Assembly (NCBI GenBank): GCA_030535455.1
Contig: JAUNJY010000025.1
Span: 1-60,813 of the forward strand
From: a bacterium
GTDB lineage: Bacteria; Bacillota; Clostridia; Lachnospirales; Lachnospiraceae
Length of the DNA: 60,813 nt
Direction of reading: 5' to 3'
Shown here: positions 44,174 through 52,997 of the stretch, piece after piece
Position numbering within the stretch: the stretch's first letter is position 1
How the letters are laid out: each line of letters starts with the position of its first letter
Made by a program: the position numbers and the translations under genes
Notes under the pieces: model-generated
Told to the model about the DNA's origin: nothing
What the model saw: only the letters and a program-made list of their open reading frames with translations
The model's database searches: none

Positions 44174-45454
44174 TTATTTACGCTTTTTATTAAACTTACG
44201 ATTTCGGTCGCGATCGCGAAGCTTCTTTTCACGTTCTCTCTGTACAAATACATGCTCTGTCTTTGTCATCGCGTCGTCTTTCTTGACTTTCTTTGCTCTT
44301 GGCTCACGAACCTGCTTTTCTGTCTTCTCTAAGATTACCATTGGCCATTTGGATTCCATTTCTTCAATTGGCTTTCCAATATGGCGCTCGATATCTCTTA
44401 AGTTTTGTAAATCATCGAAGTTACAGAAGTTAATTGCATTTCCTGTAAGGCCTGCACGTCCTGTTCTTCCGATACGGTGAATATATGTTTCCGGTACATC
44501 AGGAAGATCGTAATTGATAACGTGGGAAAGTTCTGCAACATCAATTCCACGAGCTGCAATATCCGTTGCTACAAGGACATTTACACTACCTTCCTTAAAG
44601 CTTTTAAGAGCCGTCTGTCTTGCAGTCTGTCCCTTCCCTCCATGGATGGCAAGTGCTGTAATTCCTTCTCTTGAAAGAAGCTTTACAACCTTGTCTGCGC
44701 CATGCTTTGTATTGGTAAATACGATTACGTTCTTAATGTCTTCTTTCTTAAGTAAGGAAGTCAATAAACAAATCTTATTTTTCTTATCTACATAATAGAC
44801 ACATTGGCTGACTTTGTCTGCTGTACAGGTAACAGGAGCTACCTTTACTTTGGCAGGATTTCTTAACATGCCGGATGCTAATTTTTCGATTTCCTTTGGC
44901 ATTGTTGCACTAAAGAGCAATGTCTGACGTTTTGCAGGTAATTGTTTTAAAATTCGTTTAATATCTGCAATAAATCCCATGTCAAGCATACGATCCGCTT
45001 CGTCTAAGACAAAGATTTCTATCTTATTTAACTTAATAACCCCTTGGGAAACAAGGTCATTCAGACGGCCTGGTGTTGCTACTAGAATATCTACCCCTTT
45101 GCGTAACATATCTACTTGAGGCTTTTGCCCAACTCCACCGAAAATAACGCCTGATCGTACGGAAGTATACTTACTGTACTTCTCAATATTTTCTTGGATC
45201 TGGATTGCCAGCTCTCTTGTCGGTGTTACGATTAGTGCTCGGATATTCTTACTCTTGCTCTTGGATAGGTGTTGTAAGATTGGCAATGCAAATGCAGCCG
45301 TCTTTCCTGTTCCTGTCTGCGCACATCCTAACATGTCACGTCCTTCTAATAATTGTGGGATGGACTGTTCCTGGATTGGAGAAGGAGCTGTAAATCCTTG
45401 CTCTTCCACCGCACGTAAAATCGGTTTTATTAAGTTCATTTCATTAAAATTCAT
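44174..45454 (-). CDS. DEAD-box ATP-dependent RNA helicase (RhlE/CshA-like)
   Basis: Protein of 426 residues with the helicase motifs in order: Q motif region FTAPSPIQEQSIP, motif I AQTGTGKT (about 44-51), PTRELA, motif II VLDEADRMLD (about 147-156), motif III FSATMP, and motif VI HRIGRTGRAG (about 318-327). The C-terminal tail (about 375-426) is Lys/Arg-rich (RDRNRKFNKKRK) and likely helps RNA binding. Acts in RNA remodelling, probably in cold adaptation or ribosome assembly. Single-gene unit with its own terminator. Confidence 0.94.
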   Translation of the reverse strand: MNFNEMNLIKPILRAVEEQGFTAPSPIQEQSIPQLLEGRDMLGCAQTGTGKTAAFALPILQHLSKSKSKNIRALIVTPTRELAIQIQENIEKYSKYTSVRSGVIFGGVGQKPQVDMLRKGVDILVATPGRLNDLVSQGVIKLNKIEIFVLDEADRMLDMGFIADIKRILKQLPAKRQTLLFSATMPKEIEKLASGMLRNPAKVKVAPVTCTADKVSQCVYYVDKKNKICLLTSLLKKEDIKNVIVFTNTKHGADKVVKLLSREGITALAIHGGKGQTARQTALKSFKEGSVNVLVATDIAARGIDVAELSHVINYDLPDVPETYIHRIGRTGRAGLTGNAINFCNFDDLQNLRDIERHIGKPIEEMESKWPMVILEKTEKQVREPRAKKVKKDDAMTKTEHVFVQREREKKLRDRDRNRKFNKKRK

Positions 45455-45582
45455 TTATTTTTCCATTCTATTCTACCAGTATGCAATCTGCACACTGAAG
45501 GATTATGTTATTTTTAGTCGAGAGACTAGTATAACACAAATTTCATCAAAACAAATACTTATTTTTTTACAAATTTAGATTT

Positions 45583-48276
45583 TTAATGTTCTGACTGGTT
45601 TAAATGCTGTTCAATTGCCTGTTTTCCTTCTTCTGACAAAGCATCATACAAATGATTTCGTTTTATTTCTTTTTTCTCTTCAAATGCCTGAATTGCTTCT
45701 TTACGAGTACGTTCTATTTCATTCTTTAAGTCTCTTGCCGACAATAAGGCACTTCCAGCTCCTCGAATGATGATCTGCTCCAATCCATCGGAAGTGGCAA
45801 CCGTCACCTGATATCTAGATGCATTCTGATGCACAAACTTTTCAATGTACTGATCAGCAGTCTCTGCTTCCTTTGTATAGACAACATGGATATTGTGATA
45901 ATCATAAATTTCGGTTGGATGACCTTCTATGCGATATGCATCAAAGACTACGATTAAATTGCATTTCTTTACGCCCTGATAATCACAAAGATAATCCATC
46001 AGTCGTCCTCTTGCACCATCAATACTTACCTTGGCAAGCTCATTTAATTCCTCCCAGGTAAAGATCACATTATAGCCATCTACAAGCAGATATTGTTCTT
46101 GTGGCGGTCTTGCCTTTACGGAAGTTTTCACTGGTGCTGCATAGCTGCGTCTGATTACATCAGATTTCTTCCAGGCAGACTTGCTTCCACTGTTTGCATT
46201 GGTTGCACGGTTTAAGATCTGATCAATCTCCTCAATGTCAATCCATTCCTCATGGCTTGCTGAGGCCCCTTTGACAGACATGTTCTCAAAAGAGTCTTGT
46301 TTATTCTGATTAAGACTTAATTCAAGATGCATATGCTTATATACATCATCCCAAGGAACAAGGAAGCCCGAACCATGGGCACAAAACACTGAACCGGTAG
46401 GATTTTCAATATCACGCTCTGAATCGTATCCAAATGCTTCTATAACTTCCTCTTGGTTATGGCATGGCTCATACCCTTTTAAGGAACAGAATAGCCTTCC
46501 GTGCCCTTTTGTATAAGCAAGTACCTCTTGATGATAATTTTTCATGGTCACAACCGGTGCACTTCCGGTTAAGATAGAGAACTCTCCTTCCGACTGGGTA
46601 AGCTCACAAGTCCCATGCATCTTTTCAATGTCGGTCATGGCACGTCCTACCATCTTTTCCGGAAGCTCCAGCGAGAATTCATAATAAGGCTCAAGAAGAA
46701 TAGATTCTGCCTGTTTCAATCCCTGTCGAACGGCACGATACGTTGCTTCTCTAAAGTCGCCGCCTTCCGTATGCTTGTTATGGGCACGTCCCGACACAAG
46801 CGTAATCTTCATATCTGTGATATAAGAGCCAGTAAGCACCCCACGATGCTCCTTTTCTTCCAGATGGGTTAACACTAGGCGCTGCCAGTTACGGCCAAGC
46901 ACATCCTCGCTGCAGTCTGTCCCAAAGGTAAGTCCGCTTCCCCTTTCTCCAGGTTCCATTAACAGATGAACTTCTGCATAATGCCTAAGTGGCTCAAAAT
47001 GACCTACGCCTTCTACTGTATTTACGATAGTCTCCTTATACACTATGTTTCCTGCACCAAAGTCTACTTCGATACCAAAGCGTTCTAGGATCATGCTCTT
47101 TAGTATTTCAATCTGCACTTCACCCATAATCTGTACTTGGATTTCCTGAAGGGTTTCATCCCATACGATATGAAGCTCTGGTCCTTCTTCCTCTAACTGA
47201 CGTAGTTTAGGAAGCATTGCCCTTGCATCACACCCTTCCGGTAAAAGGATCTGATAGGATAAGACAGGTTCAAGTAATGGCAATGAAGACTGTGCTTCGC
47301 TGCCTAATCCTTCACCAGGATATGTCTTGGTAAGCCCGCTGACTGCACAGACTGATCCTGCCTCAATCTCATTTACAGCTTCAAACTTCTCTCCCGAATA
47401 AATGCGAATTTGATTTACTTTTTCTTCCCAGATTTCCTCTTTTCTTTGCTCTAAGCTGCCTAATATAGCTGCATGCTTATTGGTCAATGGGCTTTTCACC
47501 TTAAGGGTTCCCCCTGTAATCTTCATATAGGTTAAGCGGGCTCCTGTTTCATCTCTTGCAATCTTAAATACCTTTGCACCAAAATCCTGATGATAGACAG
47601 GTGTCACCGTATTTTCTACCATGCCTTTCATAAACTCCTCGACTCCGGTAAGCTTTAATGCAGAACCAAAATAGCACGGAAATACCTTTCTTTGCTGAAT
47701 GGCCATTTTAATCTTATCTTTTCCTACCTCTCCGGACTCTAAAAACTCCTCTAATAGGTCTTCATCGCTCATTGCAATCTGATCATAAAACTCTTCAGAA
47801 CCAGCCTTGTCAAAATCGATACATCCATCATCTAGCTGTTGCTTTAATTCCTCTATGATAAGTTCCTTGTCCGTTCCATTTTGATCCATCTTATTTATAA
47901 ATAAAAATACAGGAATGTCATACATCTTTAGCAGGCGCCATAATGTCTTTGTATGACCTTGCACACCATCGGCTCCACTAACTACTAAGATTGCATAATC
48001 CAGTACTTGTAAGGTTCTCTCCATCTCCGCAGAAAAATCTACATGTCCAGGAGTATCTAATAAAGTAATCAATGTATCCTCAACCTGAAACATTGCCTGC
48101 TTAGAAAAAATGGTTATACCTCGAGCTCGTTCTAACTCATTGGTATCTAGGAATGCATCTTTATTATCTACTCTTCCTAGCTTGCGGATGGCACCACTTA
48201 AATAAAGCATACTTTCTGATAATGTAGTTTTTCCTGCATCAACATGCGCTAATATTCCAATCACTAATTTTTTCAT
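45583..48276 (-). CDS. TetM-like ribosomal GTPase fused to a Rae1/YacP-type NYN RNase domain
   Basis: Protein of about 897 residues. The first 650 are an EF-G/TetM-like factor: G1 AHVDAGKTT (about 9-17), RGITI, G3 DTPGHVDF, G4 INKMD, domain II, and domains III-V with SYITDMKITLVSGRAHNKHT. The tetracycline-protection loop YSPVST of TetM is not present. From about residue 727 follows a NYN domain (QYLLVDGYNVIF, VVFDAYRIEG, EAETADQYIEKF, VATSDGLEQ) that matches B. subtilis Rae1, an A-site ribosome-dependent endonuclease. The frame extends to an ATG at 48312, but this is about 10 nt from the predicted transcription start with no ribosome binding site; the ATG at 48276 has GAAGGAC upstream. Confidence 0.9.
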   Translation of the reverse strand: MKKLVIGILAHVDAGKTTLSESMLYLSGAIRKLGRVDNKDAFLDTNELERARGITIFSKQAMFQVEDTLITLLDTPGHVDFSAEMERTLQVLDYAILVVSGADGVQGHTKTLWRLLKMYDIPVFLFINKMDQNGTDKELIIEELKQQLDDGCIDFDKAGSEEFYDQIAMSDEDLLEEFLESGEVGKDKIKMAIQQRKVFPCYFGSALKLTGVEEFMKGMVENTVTPVYHQDFGAKVFKIARDETGARLTYMKITGGTLKVKSPLTNKHAAILGSLEQRKEEIWEEKVNQIRIYSGEKFEAVNEIEAGSVCAVSGLTKTYPGEGLGSEAQSSLPLLEPVLSYQILLPEGCDARAMLPKLRQLEEEGPELHIVWDETLQEIQVQIMGEVQIEILKSMILERFGIEVDFGAGNIVYKETIVNTVEGVGHFEPLRHYAEVHLLMEPGERGSGLTFGTDCSEDVLGRNWQRLVLTHLEEKEHRGVLTGSYITDMKITLVSGRAHNKHTEGGDFREATYRAVRQGLKQAESILLEPYYEFSLELPEKMVGRAMTDIEKMHGTCELTQSEGEFSILTGSAPVVTMKNYHQEVLAYTKGHGRLFCSLKGYEPCHNQEEVIEAFGYDSERDIENPTGSVFCAHGSGFLVPWDDVYKHMHLELSLNQNKQDSFENMSVKGASASHEEWIDIEEIDQILNRATNANSGSKSAWKKSDVIRRSYAAPVKTSVKARPPQEQYLLVDGYNVIFTWEELNELAKVSIDGARGRLMDYLCDYQGVKKCNLIVVFDAYRIEGHPTEIYDYHNIHVVYTKEAETADQYIEKFVHQNASRYQVTVATSDGLEQIIIRGAGSALLSARDLKNEIERTRKEAIQAFEEKKEIKRNHLYDALSEEGKQAIEQHLNQSEH

Positions 48277-48327
48277 TCTTTTTCGATGTCCTTCGCTTTT
48301 GTTCTTCTCCATTTACTTATTATCTCT

Positions 48328-48356
48328 ATCATATCAATTAAAATCCTAGTTGACAA
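48328..48356 (-). promoter_or_regulatory. Promoter of the GTPase-NYN gene
   Basis: TTGTCA, 17-nt spacer, TATGAT on the minus strand, about 52 nt before the preferred ATG at 48276. Confidence 0.65.
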
Positions 48357-48402
48357 CTTCCTTTCTTCTAAGTATGTACCTTGCACCCGCTTTTCAGGGT
48401 AC

Positions 48403-48442
48403 TTTTTAATTGCTAGGAAAGTCCTTTCCTAGCAATTAAAAA
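48403..48442. repeat. Near-perfect 40-bp palindrome
   Basis: TTTTTAATTGCTAGGAAAG is followed after only 2 nt by its exact complement. The T-run lies before and the A-run after the stem on either strand, so it is not an ordinary terminator. Confidence 0.8.
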
Positions 48443-48780
48443 AGCTCCCTTCCAACCGGAAGAGAGCTCAGACTGTAGACAAATGAAATCTTACATTCAC
48501 TACAGCGCACTGCTTAGAGGAAAGTTTGAAAACCGTAGGTTTTCATTAAAATCAATATCCGGAAACCGCGCTTTTCGGATATTGGATTAGTGCGAATAGG
48601 TCCTGTTTCATAAGGACTTGCACGAGTGAGCACTAATCATTTCCTTCGGCACTGGATGAAAGCCTGATTTCATCCAAAGCTTGGCGACTTTGTCGACAAG
48701 CTGAAGCTCCCTTCCAATAGGAAGAGAGCTCAGACTTTAGACAAATGAAATCTTAATTTCATCCAAACCTTGTCGACAAT
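48442..48780 (-). repeat. Large hairpin-array 3'-UTR element with two terminator copies
   Basis: Read on the minus strand from the beta-helix stop codon: short core (TTGTCGACAA, GGATGAAAT/ATTTCAT, tag TTTCATTTGTCTAAAGTCT), terminator hairpin 2 (48705-48730), long core, tag TTTCATTTGTCTACAGTCT, then terminator hairpin 1 (48443-48469) with TTTTTT. The long core strings together stems AGCTTGTCGAC/GGCGACAAGCT-like, GGATGAAA/TTTCATCC, GATTAGTGC/GCACTAATC enclosing AGTCCT/AGGACC, AATATCCG/CGGATATT and GAAAACC/GGTTTTC. It is the expanded form of the element at 39093-39241. Confidence 0.8.
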
Positions 48781-51035
48781 TATGCAATTGCCTTTGCATT
48801 TTTTACAGAGGAATACTCTGAATATACTGTCACATTTCCAACTTTTTTAACACTTCTTACTTTATAGTAATAATTCTTACCTGCTGCAAGCTTTGTGTTT
48901 TTATAGGTAGTTGTTTTTACTGTTGCAATCTTTTTAAATCCCTTTGTCTTATTGGTGCTTCGATACACTTCGTAAGACGTAGCATCTGCTTGTTTTTTAA
49001 TGCTTACGTTAATAACTTTTCCTTTTGCTGCCTTTGTGCTGCCTAAGGAAGGAGCATTGTGGTTCAGCTTCTTCGTATCAATCTTGATTGTAGAATTACT
49101 ATTTTGTGAAAATACATTGGAAGTTAACGTTCCACTGACTTTCTTTGAAGAATCAAGGCAGATTGGGTACGTAGAGCGGCTAATCTTATTCCCGGAGATT
49201 GTAACCTTTCCGTTAAGAACACGGATTCCATAATTCTTCTTTGTTCCAGTAAGGGTATTATTCTTAATCGTTACCATATGGGAAGCAGAACCATTTAACT
49301 GAAGTGGCTGTCCAGTTCCCGTTATGGTTACGGTATTATTGGAAATTAATAAGTTCTTAGCTGTTGCCAGCACACGAATTCCGTATGTTCCACAACTGTT
49401 AAACTTATTCTGGCTGATTTCTTCTGTATAACAACCCGCAGAAATCTGCACACCTGCAAGTTTTGGACTTTTCACTGTATTCTTTGTGATTTTCTTGATC
49501 CATGACTTATTTCCTACATAAATGCCGCTTTCCTTTGTGTTTGTAATCACATTACCGGATACATTAGAAATCGAACTGTTATTTGCCACATAAATTCCAT
49601 GGATTCCTGAATTAGAAATCGTATTGTTATAGACATTTCCATGTACCTTAGATGAGTATTCTACTGCGATACCTTTTGTCTTTGCATTGGATACTTTATT
49701 GTTATAGATATGCTTCTTTACAATACCTTTGTAAAGCTCGATACCTACTTCATCTGTATTGGAAACCGTATTGTTATAGATGCTTCCATCTACTTGGCCC
49801 CATTCATGGATATAAATTCCGTGTTCGCTCATGTTATTAATTACATTGTTATTGATATTTCCTTTTACAATGCCATACTGATCCACATAGATCCCGGACT
49901 GACATCCCTTTTTTTCTTCGTCTTTCCAGTTGGTACTGTGTTTATAAGTTCCACATTGCTCAACCACGTTATTACTGATGTTGCCAGTTACATAACAAGT
50001 TCCAAAACTTTGCTTATTTCCTGCATATACGGCAATGCCAGCATAGGTTACCTTGCTGATCTTATTACCGATTACTTCAGATACATAGGTTGGTCCATAA
50101 CCGTTACGTACGCTGTCGATATTGATACCATAGTCACCATCTCCACCATTACGGTTTCCGCCAATTTCACGAATGGTATTGTAATTTAATGGTCCGCAGA
50201 TTGCTCCATTATAAATTCCAATTCCATCTCCGGTACATTTTTCCACCGTATTATATGTGATTTGGTTTACACTGGCATTGTACGTCAACATGATACCGGA
50301 TGACTTTCCATTTCTCACCTGGTTATAACACACATTATTTACTTTTGTATTCTTGCCTGAAATAAGTATTCCATAGGTAGTCATACTATTTCCAAAGGTA
50401 TCAATCTGGTTATAGGTTAAATCCGTTACCTTACTTGCTTCATTTAAGTAAATACCAAATGTCTTTACTTGTCTAATCTTGTTCTTTGAAAGCTTTTCGA
50501 TTGTAACCCCTTTGCCGTAAATACCCACATTGGAGTTGTTGACCACGCAGTTTTCAATTGCTGTAAAGCTGGCAGCATCTTTTGCATAAATTGCATTTTC
50601 AGGAGCCTTTGCTATCTCGATACTATCTAAAGTAACCGATTTTGCACCCTTTACATAGATCCCTCCGTTTACAAGCTTACCGCCTCGTACTGTAACATTT
50701 TCAGCTTCCGGTGCAATATAGATTGCATAACCGTCTGTTCCCTGATAAAGAATCGTGGCACCCTTTAATTCCACGATCGTGTTGCTTGGTATGGTCAGAT
50801 TATTGGTAATCTCATATGTAGCTGCACTTAAAACAACTTTATATGGTTTCGTCTGTGTTGCATATTTCTTTGCCTGAAGCAACGCTTCCTTTAATTCTTC
50901 TGTGTCTTCTGCTTCTACTTCACGGTAAATAACCGTTGTTGCCTTTGCCTGCGCTGCTTGGGCATGATCCCCTTGCAGCACAGGTGCAGCCATAAATAAA
51001 AATACAAGCATCAGACTATACAGTACCTTTTTCAT
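48780..51035 (-). CDS. Secreted right-handed beta-helix protein with C-terminal fibronectin-like domain
   Basis: Protein of 751 residues. A signal peptide is clear (MKKVLYSLMLVFLFMAAPVL, cleavage near AQA about residue 28). Residues about 100-650 hold some 20 PbH1-type coils rich in the pattern NxIxN..GIxV (for example GIYVKGAKSVTLDSIEIAKA), the solenoid of pectate-lyase-like proteins. Residues about 665-750 look like a fibronectin type III domain (SYEVYRSTNKTKGFKKIATV, then YYYKVRSV). It is probably attached to or released at the cell surface and may bind or modify polysaccharide. It is the last gene of wall-polymer locus 2, 30 nt after a TagF-like gene. Confidence 0.85.
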   Translation of the reverse strand: MKKVLYSLMLVFLFMAAPVLQGDHAQAAQAKATTVIYREVEAEDTEELKEALLQAKKYATQTKPYKVVLSAATYEITNNLTIPSNTIVELKGATILYQGTDGYAIYIAPEAENVTVRGGKLVNGGIYVKGAKSVTLDSIEIAKAPENAIYAKDAASFTAIENCVVNNSNVGIYGKGVTIEKLSKNKIRQVKTFGIYLNEASKVTDLTYNQIDTFGNSMTTYGILISGKNTKVNNVCYNQVRNGKSSGIMLTYNASVNQITYNTVEKCTGDGIGIYNGAICGPLNYNTIREIGGNRNGGDGDYGINIDSVRNGYGPTYVSEVIGNKISKVTYAGIAVYAGNKQSFGTCYVTGNISNNVVEQCGTYKHSTNWKDEEKKGCQSGIYVDQYGIVKGNINNNVINNMSEHGIYIHEWGQVDGSIYNNTVSNTDEVGIELYKGIVKKHIYNNKVSNAKTKGIAVEYSSKVHGNVYNNTISNSGIHGIYVANNSSISNVSGNVITNTKESGIYVGNKSWIKKITKNTVKSPKLAGVQISAGCYTEEISQNKFNSCGTYGIRVLATAKNLLISNNTVTITGTGQPLQLNGSASHMVTIKNNTLTGTKKNYGIRVLNGKVTISGNKISRSTYPICLDSSKKVSGTLTSNVFSQNSNSTIKIDTKKLNHNAPSLGSTKAAKGKVINVSIKKQADATSYEVYRSTNKTKGFKKIATVKTTTYKNTKLAAGKNYYYKVRSVKKVGNVTVYSEYSSVKNAKAIA

Positions 51036-51065
51036 ATAGTCCCTCTTTCGTATTCGTTTCTTTGT

Positions 51066-52997
51066 TTAAACTAATTGTAATCGCTTTAATTCATCATAGA
51101 TACGATCGATGTTCTTGCCATCGTTAAAGCTATTGATGCTGTGATAATTCTTTTCATGTTCTTCTGTACGGCAACGGTCTAGTATTACATGACCGTCTTC
51201 TGTCACATCGCTCATGATCTGGTCAAACTCTTCTAAGTTAAATGCACGCTTCCCTATATATTCATCGGCATTTGGAATAAGTTCACCACATATTTCTTGA
51301 TATTCTTCAATATCTTCTTGGTAAAATACTACGCCAGCACCTTGGTAGAAGCTGTTGTATCCAACTGAAGAATAATCTGTAATCATCAATTTGGTAATTC
51401 CAAGCACATCACTTACTGACTTCTGCCACATACGGTCCTTTAAGGATGTAGTCGCAAGTAGATACTCAATTCTTGGATGAGCAACAATTAAGATCTTGTC
51501 TTCTGGTACATATTTCTTTGCAATTGCAAATAAGTCTAAGATTGCATGATAATATCTGGAATTTTCAAAATCATCTAAACGTTCTTCATATGGCTTAAAT
51601 GTAAGCATGATTGTTACATAATCCTCTGAAGACTGGTTGATATGCTTAAAGTCAATATTTGCAAAGATTGGAAGCCCTGTCACAAGTACACGTTCTTCCG
51701 GCAAATGCATCATATCCACAACGATATCGCGCTCCTTCTTGCTTCCAACAAAAATGTAGGAAGGCTCTGCTTCTCTGCCCGCAACAAACGCAGACATCGG
51801 TCCATGGCATTTCATATACGTAACACCATGTTGTAAGAATACAAATTTGTATTGGATCATTCTTAAACGAATGTATTTATTCGCACTACGTAAAATATTT
51901 AAATGTGCCGGAGCTTCTGTGGTAATTACATTGTTTGCACGATATGCAAGCCAGTAATATTTTGGAGTGTACTTTACAATCACGTTCTTAGTGGATTTGA
52001 TACGGTCATAATCTTCAGAACGTTTGTCAATGATATAGTAGTTTTCAGACGTCGTATCCTTTAGAGTACGTTCAAACACATCAAATGCGCCTTCTTCTGC
52101 TTTCATTGTCTCTTTTTCAAAATATAAGTTTACTTGCTTTTTACTTAACTTGCGTGCTACTTTTGCAGCGCCATACATTATGGCAGAAACAAAGGTACTT
52201 TCCCAGAAACGGTAACTTCCTGTTCTTTCATACTCATCTAATGGACGAGTTACAAGAGTTATATTACCGCGGGCATTTCTACGTATAAATAACATAAGGT
52301 CGCCAACCACAGCTTTTGCGATTGGGGCATAGTATGTCTTTGATACCTTCAGTTTTCTCTTTCTCTTAGGAAGACCGTAACGAACCTGGAAGCCATTGAT
52401 CGTAATTTCCGCAGAAATATTACTGCTGATTGTCTCAACATCCTCTACGATTGATTTTACAGGTACGCTTACCTTTCTGAGTAATCCCGATGTAATTACT
52501 TTTGCCTTACCCATAGCCTTTGCTTTAACAGGGAACTCAAATGGAGCTGTAATCGTATCTGACACACGAAGACATTGTCCGCTTAGTTCAAGGTCTTTAT
52601 ATTTATTAACATAGTAACCAAGTAATGTAATGGAAAGCTTTCTCTTGTTTAAGCTTACGCCCAATACTTTGACCTTAAGCTGCACTAACTTCTTTAACAA
52701 TTCCTCCGGTTTCCCAACCGCATATTTAATCTTTTTCCCACTGGAAAAGATGATTACATAACGGCTAGGAGCTTCTTCCATTCCTTCTTCCGGCTCTGTT
52801 TTTTCTTCGTCAAGCTCTGTAAACATCAGCAAACGGTTAACATAGTCATCCTTTGTCGTCTTTACATAAGAGGAATATACTTTATGGTTTGCAAGTTCAC
52901 TGATTTCTACTGTTTCTTGATCCATTGGATTTTTTCTTGCACGCACATTGGTGATATATAAAAATCCATCCTCAACTCTTGTTTCTATTTTACTCAT
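51066..52997 (-). CDS. TagF-like protein with long N-terminal domain, altered motif
   Basis: Protein of 643 residues. The N-terminal 240 residues are beta-rich and unrecognised; the TagF-like domain follows (about 260-640) with FVFLQHGVTYMK (His about 392), VTGLPIFANID, VAHPRIEYL and MITDYSSVGYNSFYQ. The usual PTWRP segment reads IMLTFKPYEE, so the conserved Pro and Arg are shifted. The start codon overlaps the previous stop (ATGA). Together with the upstream 405-residue protein it mirrors the layout of the 907-residue GT2-TagF fusion, as if that gene had been duplicated and split. Confidence 0.83.
   Translation of the reverse strand: MSKIETRVEDGFLYITNVRARKNPMDQETVEISELANHKVYSSYVKTTKDDYVNRLLMFTELDEEKTEPEEGMEEAPSRYVIIFSSGKKIKYAVGKPEELLKKLVQLKVKVLGVSLNKRKLSITLLGYYVNKYKDLELSGQCLRVSDTITAPFEFPVKAKAMGKAKVITSGLLRKVSVPVKSIVEDVETISSNISAEITINGFQVRYGLPKRKRKLKVSKTYYAPIAKAVVGDLMLFIRRNARGNITLVTRPLDEYERTGSYRFWESTFVSAIMYGAAKVARKLSKKQVNLYFEKETMKAEEGAFDVFERTLKDTTSENYYIIDKRSEDYDRIKSTKNVIVKYTPKYYWLAYRANNVITTEAPAHLNILRSANKYIRLRMIQYKFVFLQHGVTYMKCHGPMSAFVAGREAEPSYIFVGSKKERDIVVDMMHLPEERVLVTGLPIFANIDFKHINQSSEDYVTIMLTFKPYEERLDDFENSRYYHAILDLFAIAKKYVPEDKILIVAHPRIEYLLATTSLKDRMWQKSVSDVLGITKLMITDYSSVGYNSFYQGAGVVFYQEDIEEYQEICGELIPNADEYIGKRAFNLEEFDQIMSDVTEDGHVILDRCRTEEHEKNYHSINSFNDGKNIDRIYDELKRLQLV

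Larger units (their letters stand above)
48313..48779. other. 467-nt intergenic region: promoter, palindrome and hairpin array
   Basis: It contains the promoter of the GTPase-NYN gene (48328-48356), a GTACC/GGTAC hairpin followed by TTTTT (48376-48407), a near-perfect palindrome (48403-48442) and the hairpin-array 3' element of the beta-helix gene (48442-48780). No coding region was seen. Confidence 0.75.

Noticed and set aside
45583-48276. Tetracycline resistance gene of the tet(M) type
   Set aside because: The GTPase part is related, but the key domain IV loop differs from Tet proteins and a NYN RNase domain is attached; resistance cannot be claimed.
49000-50189. Plus-strand frames inside the beta-helix gene
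   Set aside because: They mirror the repetitive beta-helix codons and lack independent start signals.
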